A DNA stretch of 64,000 nt from Nostoc sphaeroides (lineage in GTDB: Bacteria; Cyanobacteriota; Cyanobacteriia; Cyanobacteriales; Nostocaceae), in NCBI RefSeq assembly GCF_003443655.1, contig NZ_CP031941.1, positions 4,152,501 through 4,216,500 on the forward strand, read 5' to 3'. A program made the position numbers and the translations under genes. Below the pieces are notes generated by a model. It was not told where the DNA came from and ran no database searches. It saw nothing but the letters and a program-made list of their open reading frames with translations. Below, one piece after another: positions 55,729 through 63,053 of this stretch (positions are counted from its first letter, which is position 1; each line of letters starts with the position of its first letter).

Positions 55729-55897
55729 AAACATAAAAAACTATTTGAACTATGTTTTTTCAATTATTTACGACAATTTGTCCTATTTTGAATGGAAAAT
55801 TGATATTAAGATAGAGTTTTAAGCTTTTTATCTGTATCAAGAGCTACAAAATTAGATGCGCTTACCCTGTTCTGTCTATGCTGTAATTAAGCATTTT

Positions 55898-56239
55898 TCA
55901 GTTTTCTAATACATAACTACTAACTTTTGTTTGAGCCTGTGTTTGAGATTTTGGTTTCAACTTCACCACTATTTCCACATCACAACCTAAAACATTTAGA
56001 AATCGGAACAGTCGTTCTGTTGAAAAACCTGATAGTTTTCCCCTTATTAAAGCAGAAATATTAGGTTGATCGACTCCCAATAGTGCGGCCGCTTCAACTT
56101 GATTCATCTCCTGTTTAGCGATGATTTCACTGATTTGACGTGCAAGTTCTGCTTTGACAAGTAGTTCATCAGGGTTCGCTAAACCTAAATCTGCAAACAC
56201 ATTGCCGCTACTTCTTTGTATACTGATTTCTTCAGTCAT
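55898..56239 (-). CDS. higA: HigA/XRE-type antitoxin
   Basis: A 113-residue XRE-like protein with a helix-turn-helix: LARQISEIIAKQEMNQVEAA, then ALLGVDQPNISALIRGKLSG, then ERLFRFLNVLGCDVEIVVK. The last segment is the conserved end of the HigA/NadS subfamily. It overlaps the upstream toxin gene by 8 bp on the same strand, giving toxin-first HigBA order. It should bind the operon promoter and the toxin. Since the toxin N-terminus is interrupted by a stop codon, its partner may be inactive. Confidence 0.88.
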   Translation of the reverse strand: MTEEISIQRSSGNVFADLGLANPDELLVKAELARQISEIIAKQEMNQVEAAALLGVDQPNISALIRGKLSGFSTERLFRFLNVLGCDVEIVVKLKPKSQTQAQTKVSSYVLEN

Positions 56240-56540
56240 TTTTCTCTTCCTTTTGTTTCCGGCTATAGTTTTGTGCGTGATGTTCTTTTGCCCGCTTAAG
56301 CCTTGCTTTAATTAATTCGATGTCTTGTTTTGGTGTAGTAATACCGTGTTTGGATTTCTTTTGAAAAGTATGTAAAACATAAATAACGTCTTCAAGTTTA
56401 ACTGTATAAACAGCTCTGTAAGTGTCACCATCAAAGTCTTCTACAACTTCCAATACCCCAGCACCCTTAAATCCTTTGAGGGGTTTTGCTGAATCATGCT
56501 TTTCACCACACTGAGCCAAATACAGAGCATAACCCATCAT
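56232..56540 (-). CDS. higB: HigB/Gp49-like toxin, N-terminus separated
   Basis: A 102-residue open frame from ATG 56540 covering the C-terminal two-thirds of a RelE/HigB-type (phage Gp49-like) toxin: MGYALYLAQCGEKHDSAKPL, FKGAGVLEVVEDFDGDTYRA, VLHTFQKKSKHGITTPKQDI. Such proteins cut mRNA on the ribosome. Family members begin about 30 residues earlier. That part is present upstream in the same frame (56550-56654) but is cut off by a TAA. The product from the internal ATG would lack the first strand and helix. It is likely inactive or dependent on stop read-through. Confidence 0.8.
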   Translation of the reverse strand: MMGYALYLAQCGEKHDSAKPLKGFKGAGVLEVVEDFDGDTYRAVYTVKLEDVIYVLHTFQKKSKHGITTPKQDIELIKARLKRAKEHHAQNYSRKQKEEKND

Positions 56541-56549
56541 TTGTTGAAC

Positions 56550-56654
56550 TTATTCTGGAAACTCTCTTAAATCATCAAGCGAGCTTCCAACCCACTCGAC
56601 TAGCTTTAATAAAGGACTCATCTTTTGCAAGATGCTAGTTTTGGCATACTTCAT
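56550..56654 (-). pseudogene. Detached N-terminal part of the HigB gene
   Basis: ATG at 56654, in frame with the HigB body, encodes MKYAKTSILQKMSPLLKLVE then WVGSSLDDLREFPE and stops at TAA (56550-56552). Relatives read ...WIGSS.DDL.EFPEEVQ...GYALYLAQ, so TAA replaces one Glu codon between FPE and VQQ. This is a single-codon nonsense mutation. Confidence 0.8.
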
Positions 56655-56665
56655 TAATGATAATA

Positions 56666-57994
56666 TCACAAACTAAATTCGGCTGCGCCATCCTCATACA
56701 CATCTGCATCCTTACCCACACCAGTAGGTTTAAATTTAGAGCCATGAATTAATTCACCAAACACAATTCCTGGATTTTGGTGAAGAATATTCAGCACACT
56801 CATAAAATCTCGCACAATTTCCCCTGGTGTAAGTAATGCTTCTGCACCTAAGCGATTAATAATTTCTTGCACAAACTCTTTCAACTCACTATTTTTCAAA
56901 GTCTGTTCATACCCAAAATTGAGTGCATGAATCTCAGCTAAACGTTGCAAAAGGGTCAATATTTCTGCTTCACTCAACGGATTTAGGCGAATCACTGGCC
57001 CTAAATGTTCCTGAACATTAGCTTGTGCAACAAAACGACTTTCTTTTGTCCGTCTTTGCCAAGCTTGGTCTGCAAAAAGTCCTCGTTTAGGGTCTTCTAA
57101 AAACTTCGTTGTTCCACCAACGACAATGCCAAGATGTTCTGCTTTGCACTGCATAGTATCGTTAAACATTGCCAGAAGTCGATTATAATTTTTTTCCCGC
57201 GTGACTGTGGTAGATATTTGATATAAATGAACAGCTTCATCAACTAAAATTAACAGTCCTTTATAGCCAATCTCAGCGACAAATTTAGCAAACAGTTTTA
57301 TATAGTCATACCAACTATCATCATCAATAATTACCCGCACTCCTAAAGCTGCTTTCGCCTCAACTTTAGTAGTAAATTCTCCCCTCAACCAGCGCATCGC
57401 CGCATTTTTTAAATTATCATCATCCATTCGGTAGCCACGCCAATAAGCAATAATCACGCTACCAAAATCGAAACCGTGAACTAAATCTTCAATATACTGA
57501 ACTACTTCCCTAATTTTCGATTCAACTTGGTCATCAAAACCATCGTCATTCGGACGCATTTCAGTTTCTTTAACAACTTCTTGTTGAATTTTATTAATCC
57601 ACCCTTCTAAAATTGAGACTAAAGCACCACCATCAGGACGAGTTTTTGTAGCTAGGTGGCTCATTAATTCTCGATAAGTCGCTACACCTTCATGGTTGCT
57701 TCCAGCTAATCGACGTTCAGGGGATAAATCAGCATCAGCTACTACAAAACCTTGCTCCAGAGCATGGTTGCGAATTAGTTGTAATAAAAAACTTTTACCA
57801 GAACCGTAGTTACCAATTATGAAGCGAAATGCTGCTACACCTTCTGCAATATCATCGAGATTTTGTAATAGGCTTTTGAGTTCTTTTTCTCGCCCTACTG
57901 CTATATATTCAACTCCCACTCTTGGTACTACTCCCGCACCAAGAGAATTAATTAAAGCAGTGGAGATTTTTTTCGAGATTTTGAGCTTTGCCAT
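56666..57994 (-). CDS. DUF2791 P-loop ATPase (BrxC/BrxD-like)
   Basis: A 442-residue P-loop ATPase of the DUF2791 family (named BREX-associated ATP-binding in databases). Walker A is GNYGSGKS (61-68), and Walker B with acidic pair VDEAVHLY (251-258). VVGGTTKFLEDPKRGLFADQ is a sensor-like segment, and VIRLNPLSEAEILTLLQRLA the lid domain. The start MAKLKISKKISTALINSLGA matches relatives. It lies last in a minus-strand set with the TerB-C-like coiled-coil protein and DUF815 ATPase, 88 bp below the former. Its relatives function in BREX and in TerB/helicase DNA-processing systems; the exact role here is inferred. No other BREX gene is seen. Confidence 0.85.
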   Translation of the reverse strand: MAKLKISKKISTALINSLGAGVVPRVGVEYIAVGREKELKSLLQNLDDIAEGVAAFRFIIGNYGSGKSFLLQLIRNHALEQGFVVADADLSPERRLAGSNHEGVATYRELMSHLATKTRPDGGALVSILEGWINKIQQEVVKETEMRPNDDGFDDQVESKIREVVQYIEDLVHGFDFGSVIIAYWRGYRMDDDNLKNAAMRWLRGEFTTKVEAKAALGVRVIIDDDSWYDYIKLFAKFVAEIGYKGLLILVDEAVHLYQISTTVTREKNYNRLLAMFNDTMQCKAEHLGIVVGGTTKFLEDPKRGLFADQAWQRRTKESRFVAQANVQEHLGPVIRLNPLSEAEILTLLQRLAEIHALNFGYEQTLKNSELKEFVQEIINRLGAEALLTPGEIVRDFMSVLNILHQNPGIVFGELIHGSKFKPTGVGKDADVYEDGAAEFSL

Positions 57995-58082
57995 GTATTA
58001 CACTTCACTTTCTTGTAAACGCAGAAGCACGCTGTAAGTACGGTACATATTCACCTTACTACCTTACGACGGCAATAATAAT

Positions 58083-59420
58083 TTAATTTGACGAAGCATG
58101 TCTAGCCATCAGGTCTTCATACATTGCAATCATTTTTTTTACATGCGTCATATATTCAGGGTAAACTTCTGGACTTTCCGAATTTGAATCAATTATTAAT
58201 TCACCAATAGTATCATTTGCTCGTTCATTTATAGAATCTATTAATAGATTTGGCATAGTAATGTTTGCTTCAGCAATTTTTTTAATAGCAGCATTAGGAT
58301 TATCTTGTTCGACTATAGCTTTTAATACTTGTAGTTCGTATCCTGGAAGATTTTCTAAGAAATTAGTCCATTCTTCAGGTAAATTATCCGATGTATCAGC
58401 TTCCGAAGTTTTGATGATTGCTGTAGTTTCCATTATCTCAGAAAATGGAAACAATTCATTATCATCTTCATTGGAATTATCAGACAAATGTTCTGGATTG
58501 AATGTTTCTATTTGTTGAAGTAATTCCCATACTTGATTTTGTAATGAATCTCGTTCTTCTTGCAATAGTGAAACTTGCCCTTGCAATTGCTGGAATTCGG
58601 CTTTTTGTTCTGCTAGTTGGGTTTGTGAAGAATCCAGGATAGCTTGGATATTTTCTGTTTCGGCTTTTGTCGCTACCAGCAATTGATTTTTTTTGGTTGT
58701 CTCAACTTCTAACTCTTGAATTGCAATTCGCAGTTCGTATAATTTTTCTTCTAATTGGGGTTTAAGTCTGCCTAAAAGAGTTAAATTGCTTTCAATTTCT
58801 TGTTTCTCTTGGTGGAGTTCGGAAATTTGACTTTGCAAATGGGTGATTTCACTACGAGATACATTACAATTAGACTCTAGACGGCGCTTTTCTGTTGTGA
58901 GGACAGAAAAAGCATTGTTCAATTCTGTTTGATTTTTCTGCAAGTTATTAATTTCAGTTTGCAGGCTATTGATTTCAGTTTCTAACTGTTTTTTTTGTCC
59001 GGCAAATGTTCTTAGTTCTCGATGTAAACTATCCCTTTGGTTACGGCTTTCTGTTACTTGACTTTGCAGTTGTTGTGACTCTGCATATAATAAATTATGA
59101 TGTTCTTCTATTTGATTTATTTCTCTGACGACACGAGCTTTCAATTCCTCCATTTCTTTAATTCGCTTGCGGATAGAACCTAAAATAAATATTTCATAAT
59201 TTCTGCGTCGCTTATCTACGAATAATGCTGCTCCATAGATAGTAACGGCAGTAATTAAACCTGTGAGAAAGGCTTTATTAAAATCCCAGTTGGGGACGAG
59301 GCTAAGACCAAAACTCACACTAAAGGCAACTATCCCTAGTATAAATCGATTGCTGATCGTTACTGATTGCATATTGCTGGTTTTTAGCGTAGTTAAATTA
59401 TCAGAAAAAGTAGCTCTCAT
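58083..59420 (-). CDS. Membrane coiled-coil protein with TerB-C-like tail
   Basis: A 445-residue protein. Two transmembrane helices near the N-terminus (about 27-44 and 48-67; ILGIVAFSVSFGLSLVPNW, AFLTGLITAVTIYGAALFVD) are followed by a long coiled coil (about 85-310; repeats like LQSQVTESRNQRDSLHRELR). An acidic linker and then about 99 residues at the end resemble TerB-C: EEWTNFLENLPGYELQVLKA, AAIKKIAEANITMPNLLIDS, INERANDTIGELIID. In TerB-C proteins, similar segments read INE.A.DTIGD..IE. Such tails occur beside Lhr helicases and DUF2791 ATPases. It may anchor the flanking ATPases to the membrane. The TerB-C call is by pattern only. Confidence 0.7.
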   Translation of the reverse strand: MRATFSDNLTTLKTSNMQSVTISNRFILGIVAFSVSFGLSLVPNWDFNKAFLTGLITAVTIYGAALFVDKRRRNYEIFILGSIRKRIKEMEELKARVVREINQIEEHHNLLYAESQQLQSQVTESRNQRDSLHRELRTFAGQKKQLETEINSLQTEINNLQKNQTELNNAFSVLTTEKRRLESNCNVSRSEITHLQSQISELHQEKQEIESNLTLLGRLKPQLEEKLYELRIAIQELEVETTKKNQLLVATKAETENIQAILDSSQTQLAEQKAEFQQLQGQVSLLQEERDSLQNQVWELLQQIETFNPEHLSDNSNEDDNELFPFSEIMETTAIIKTSEADTSDNLPEEWTNFLENLPGYELQVLKAIVEQDNPNAAIKKIAEANITMPNLLIDSINERANDTIGELIIDSNSESPEVYPEYMTHVKKMIAMYEDLMARHASSN

Positions 59421-59462
59421 ACTAATTTGTAATTCGTAATTAAAAAAGACATAGATAAATAT

Positions 59463-60818
59463 TTACTGCTCGGTGTTGGATGTATTGTTATTTTCATGCA
59501 AAAGTCTTAAATCTGCTTTTAGAAAATCAATAAATTGCCGCGCTGTGCGTCCAGAACGACCGTTGTGGCGAGTTGCCCATTGTAATGCTTGAAATTCCAA
59601 ATCTTCTTGGGTAATATTAATTTCAGCTTGTGCCGCTAGATGCTGTACAATTTTTAAATAAGTTTTCTGATCGGCTGGTTCAAAGGTCAAGGTTAAACCA
59701 AAGCGATCGCTAAACGAAAGTTTCTCCTGCATCGTATCCCAAGCATGGATTTCCTCGTTATCCTTGGGGGTAGGTCTATCCACAAAAAACTCCCGAATCA
59801 GGTGGCGGCGATTGGAAGTAGCATACACAACTACATTTTGCGATCGCGCCGTTAAATTACCTTCTAAAACTACCTTAAGCGCTTTAAAGGCATCATCATC
59901 TTCTTCAAAGGAAAGATCATCGACAAAGATGATAAATTTTTGTGACACTCCTCGTAAATGTTCCACAATTTTTGGTAGGTCTTTTAAATCAGATTTTGCC
60001 ACTTCCAACAACCGGAGGCTACGATTACTATATTCATTTAACAAAGATTTTACTAAAGAAGATTTGCCAGAACCCCGACTACCGTAAAGTAATACATGCA
60101 GTGCCATCTCTCCTGATAATAAAAACTCTGTATTTTTCAGCAAAGCATCTTTTTGAGACTCATAACCTACTAGCGCACTTAGCTTAATTGGATCGGAATA
60201 CCGAATACCGATAAACTGCCCAGCTTGCCAACGGAAAGCGCGATATTCTGCAAATAAACCAGAGCCATATTGCCGATAATAAGCCGCTAACTTTTCTACA
60301 GCATCACCCCAATTATCTAACTCTTGTAGATATGTAGCGAATGTCTCTCCTCCTACCAATTCTTGCTCTTTATACCACACTACTGGCGAAATAGGCATGT
60401 GAGCTACGCCTTGTATCCACTCACTCAAAGAAGCGCTGCTACATTCATAGAGACTTTGCAATATTTGTAAATCATGCCGAACTGCTGCAACTATTGCTGG
60501 GGGTAAATCCTCAAATTCTCGCACTTGAGCAAGCTTTGTAAAAGGATTATCAGAGAAGAGAAGTTGAGTAATTAAATAGTCTTCCCAATTTTGATTTTTA
60601 GCAGCCAAAGCGTGGAAGTAACTACCGTAGGCTTGCAGACAACCCCGCGCATCGGCATCAGTGTAACGTATAGCTTGCAACAGTTCCAGAAATGCCGTCC
60701 CCACTTCGCCTTGCAGAACAGACTGGTACAGTAAAAGTGAGGCTGCTTGGCGCTGGAGATATTGAACCTTTGTATATGAGGAAGTATTTGCTATTGGCAT
60801 TACTCGATTATCCATCAA
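59463..60818 (-). CDS. DUF815 AAA+ ATPase
   Basis: A 451-residue DUF815 AAA+ ATPase. Walker A is LLYGSRGSGKSSLV (243-256), Walker B FIIFVDDLSFEED, then the sensor region NVVVYATSNRRHLIREFFVD. The arginine-rich lid reads WATRHNGRSGRTARQFIDFL. The N-terminal ~210 residues are helical and typical of the family. It starts at ATG 60818; MPIANTSSY at 60800 is an alternative. It begins a same-strand set with the TerB-C-like protein (42-bp gap) and the DUF2791 ATPase. DUF815 proteins lack a known role. Together the two ATPases suggest a two-motor machine. Confidence 0.88.
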   Translation of the reverse strand: MMDNRVMPIANTSSYTKVQYLQRQAASLLLYQSVLQGEVGTAFLELLQAIRYTDADARGCLQAYGSYFHALAAKNQNWEDYLITQLLFSDNPFTKLAQVREFEDLPPAIVAAVRHDLQILQSLYECSSASLSEWIQGVAHMPISPVVWYKEQELVGGETFATYLQELDNWGDAVEKLAAYYRQYGSGLFAEYRAFRWQAGQFIGIRYSDPIKLSALVGYESQKDALLKNTEFLLSGEMALHVLLYGSRGSGKSSLVKSLLNEYSNRSLRLLEVAKSDLKDLPKIVEHLRGVSQKFIIFVDDLSFEEDDDAFKALKVVLEGNLTARSQNVVVYATSNRRHLIREFFVDRPTPKDNEEIHAWDTMQEKLSFSDRFGLTLTFEPADQKTYLKIVQHLAAQAEINITQEDLEFQALQWATRHNGRSGRTARQFIDFLKADLRLLHENNNTSNTEQ

Positions 60819-60870
60819 TAAACTGTGTGGTAAGCTGATATGCGTCTAAATTATATAAACATTCTTTATA

Positions 60871-60932
60871 ATCGTTGACGGTTGACGGTTGACGGTTATC
60901 GGTCATCAGTCAACCGTCAACAGTCATCAGGT
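60871..60932. repeat. gttgacggttgac / gtcaaccgtcaac hairpin
   Basis: Three cgttgacggttgacggttgac units are followed by the reverse arm gtcaaccgtcaacagtcatc. It is the family of the repeat absorbed into the CU044_2847-like gene (7828-7912). It lies upstream of the DUF815 gene start and may be in its leader. Confidence 0.85.
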
Positions 60933-61032
60933 AAATGTACAAGTTAAATGCGTAACAGCTTATAGCTAAATAGCTATGGTAAATTGTCTGCTGACACTGG
61001 CAGTAAAGTCAAAGTCTACATAGGTTTCAACA

Positions 61033-61371
61033 ATGAATTTAAGTATAATTGCTGCTTTTGCCTACGGCATCTTAGCGATGTCTACGACGGGCTACGCCTA
61101 CGCTGGTGGCATCATGGGCTACATTCAAGCTAGAAGTAAGGTTTCACTCTTAAGTGGTAGCATTAGCGGTTTATTACTAGTAATTGCGGCTTTCTTTCAA
61201 CTCCAAGGGCAAAGCTGGGGGTCGATTTTAGCGGTGATAGTTACTGCTGTTTTGGTAGTCGTTTTTGCAATTCGGCTGGCTAAAACACGCAAGTTTATGC
61301 CGGCGGGATTAATGACGATTTTGGGTATGTTGGCTTTGGGGGTGATGGTTAGTCAAATGGTGAGGAATTGA
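61033..61371 (+). CDS. TMEM14 family membrane protein
   Basis: A 112-residue TMEM14/UPF0136 protein with three to four helices: SIIAAFAYGILAMSTTGYAY, then GYIQARSKVSLLSGSISGLL, SGLLLVIAAFFQLQ and the last ILGMLALGVMVSQMV. The family has GILA..GGI.GY.QA..K at the start. Here MSTTGYAYA has been added between ILA and GGI, and its DNA (gatgtctacgacgggctacgc) is the dispersed repeat also in the SAM hydrolase gene. Function unknown; plastid and mitochondrial relatives affect lipid or porphyrin transport. Intact frame. Confidence 0.85.
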   Translation: MNLSIIAAFAYGILAMSTTGYAYAGGIMGYIQARSKVSLLSGSISGLLLVIAAFFQLQGQSWGSILAVIVTAVLVVVFAIRLAKTRKFMPAGLMTILGMLALGVMVSQMVRN

Positions 61372-61378
61372 GAGTTTA

Positions 61379-61531
61379 ATACCAATTGGAAAAAAGAATG
61401 CGACAAATAGACCATTTGTAGAGACGCGATTCATCGCCATTTGTAGAGACGCGATTCATCGCCATTTGTAGAGACGCGATTCATCGCGTCTTTACCCAAG
61501 GATATGTTGCAATCATTAATTGAATTGGTAT
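61379..61531. repeat. MITE-like element with 3 x 25-bp internal array
   Basis: The same element as 9034-9241 (ends ataccaatt/aattggtat, 153 bp). Its centre was amplified differently: three 25-bp units beginning catttgtagagacgcgattc at 61413, 61438 and 61463. It starts 8 bp after the TMEM14 stop codon, so it probably lies in that transcript's 3' end. Confidence 0.92.
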
Positions 61532-61585
61532 AAATTTAAACGCAGAGGGACGCAAAGGGAAGCGCGGAGGTACGCAAAGTTGTAG

Positions 61586-62446
61586 TTAGCGCAAAATTTG
61601 GTCAATCATTCGGTTCGCCTGGGAAGCATAACTGCCGCCAAATAAATTGAAGTGATTCAAAATGTGATATAGGTTATAAAGTGTTTTTCTTTGCTCATAG
61701 CCTGGATCTAGGGGAAAGGCTTTGTTATAACCTTGGTAAAATGCTGCGGGGAATCCACCAAATAATTCTGTCATGGCTATATCAACTTCGCGATCGCCAA
61801 AATAAGTTGCTGGATCAAAAATTACTGGTTCTCCTGAGTTAGTACACCCGGCATTTCCGCCCCATAAATCGCCATGTACTAAAGAAGGTTGCACCTGATG
61901 CGTCAATAGTTCAGGGATTGCAGCTAGTAATTTTTCTGAAGAGGGGAAATTTCCTCCCTTTCGCCTTGCCAACTGAAATTGATAACCCAGGCGATGTTTA
62001 ATATAAAATTCTGTCCAGTCTGCTGTCCAAGTATTGATTTGGGGCGTGGAACCAATAGTATTGTTAATTTTCCAACCAAAACCTTGGCTACTGCTAGTTT
62101 TATGCATCGCCGCCAACTTGCGCCCCATCTCTTCCCACGAATTGCTGTTACCGCTACCAAGTTCTAACCATTCCAGCACGATGTAGCTAGAATTGTCAGC
62201 TACACCCCAGCTTAGAGGATTTGGGACGCGAATACTAGCTGTTGCTAGCATTTCTTTTAAACCCATTGCCTCAGCCTCAAACATCGCAGCTTGGGATGCT
62301 TGGTTAATCTTAAGGAAGTAGGTTATCTCACCATTAGAGATAGCATAACCTTGGTTGATGCATCCGCCACCAACCGATCGCCGTTGCTGACTCTGAAATT
62401 TTTCACCAGTCACCTGGCTAATTTGAGCATCTATTTGAGTCCACAT
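61586..62446 (-). CDS. Fructosamine kinase family protein
   Basis: A 286-residue fructosamine-3-kinase/aminoglycoside-phosphotransferase-like enzyme, from ATG 62446. The frame stays open for 125 more codons upstream, but these are tandem repeats (LTPKFDLTPHSS type), and homologues start at MWTQIDAQISQVTGEKFQ. Landmarks: VGGGCINQGYAISNGEITYF (nucleotide loop), LVHGDLWGGNAGC (catalytic HGD), VIFDPATYFGDREVDIAMTE. It phosphorylates sugar adducts on proteins for repair; the substrate is assumed from the family. Its upstream region is entirely repeats, so its promoter is unclear. Confidence 0.88.
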   Translation of the reverse strand: MWTQIDAQISQVTGEKFQSQQRRSVGGGCINQGYAISNGEITYFLKINQASQAAMFEAEAMGLKEMLATASIRVPNPLSWGVADNSSYIVLEWLELGSGNSNSWEEMGRKLAAMHKTSSSQGFGWKINNTIGSTPQINTWTADWTEFYIKHRLGYQFQLARRKGGNFPSSEKLLAAIPELLTHQVQPSLVHGDLWGGNAGCTNSGEPVIFDPATYFGDREVDIAMTELFGGFPAAFYQGYNKAFPLDPGYEQRKTLYNLYHILNHFNLFGGSYASQANRMIDQILR

Positions 62447-62815
62447 TGTTAAATCAAAGTTAGGAGTTAAATCAAAGTTAGGAGTTAAATCAAAGTTAGG
62501 AGTGAGAAGTGAGGAGTGAGGAGTTAAATCAAACTTAGGAGTTAAATCAAAGTTAGGAGTGAGAAATGAGGAGTGAGGAGTTAAATCAAAGTTAGGAGTT
62601 AAATCAAAGTTAGGAGTGAGAAGTGAGGAGTGAGGAGTTAAATCAAACTTAGGAGTTAAATCAAAGTTAGGAGTGAGAAGTGAGGAGTGAGGAGTTAAAT
62701 CAAACTTAGGAGTTAAATCAAAGTTAGGAGTGAGAAGTGAGGAGTGAGGAGTTAAATCAAACTTAGGAGTGAGAAATGAGGAGTGAGGAGTTAAATCAAA
62801 CTTAGGAGTAAGGAG
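62447..62815. repeat. 57-bp composite tandem repeat
   Basis: Composite units of 18 + 18 + 21 bp: gagttaaatcaaacttag, gagttaaatcaaagttag and gagtgagaagtgaggagtga (plus g), with partial units at both ends. All lengths are multiples of three, so the frame of the fructosamine kinase runs open through it. Five to six composites are visible. Confidence 0.9.
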
Positions 62816-62828
62816 ACACAATCATGGT

Positions 62829-63052
62829 CTTTTACTCATAACTCCAAACTCCTAACTCCAAACTCCTAACTCCTAACTCCAAACTCCTAACTCCAAACTC
62901 CTAACTCCTAACTCCAAACTCCTAACTCCAAACTCCTAACTCCAAACTCCTAACTCCTAACTCCTAACTCCTAACTCCTAACTCCTAACTCCTAACTCCT
63001 AACTCCTAACTCCAAACTCCTAACTCCTAACTCCTAACTCCTAACTCCTAAC
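62829..63052. repeat. Heptanucleotide array (ctaactc/caaactc)
   Basis: About 30 copies of a 7-bp unit, ctaactc, with caaactc variants interspersed in a partly regular pattern. The array fills the gap between the composite repeat and the stop codon of the M16 peptidase gene. No gene or terminator is seen. Confidence 0.92.
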
Positions 63053-63053
63053 T

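Noticed and set aside
56666..57994. Full BREX defence locus
   Set aside because: Only the DUF2791-type ATPase resembles a BREX component; no PglX methylase, PglZ, BrxA or BrxL-like gene is present.
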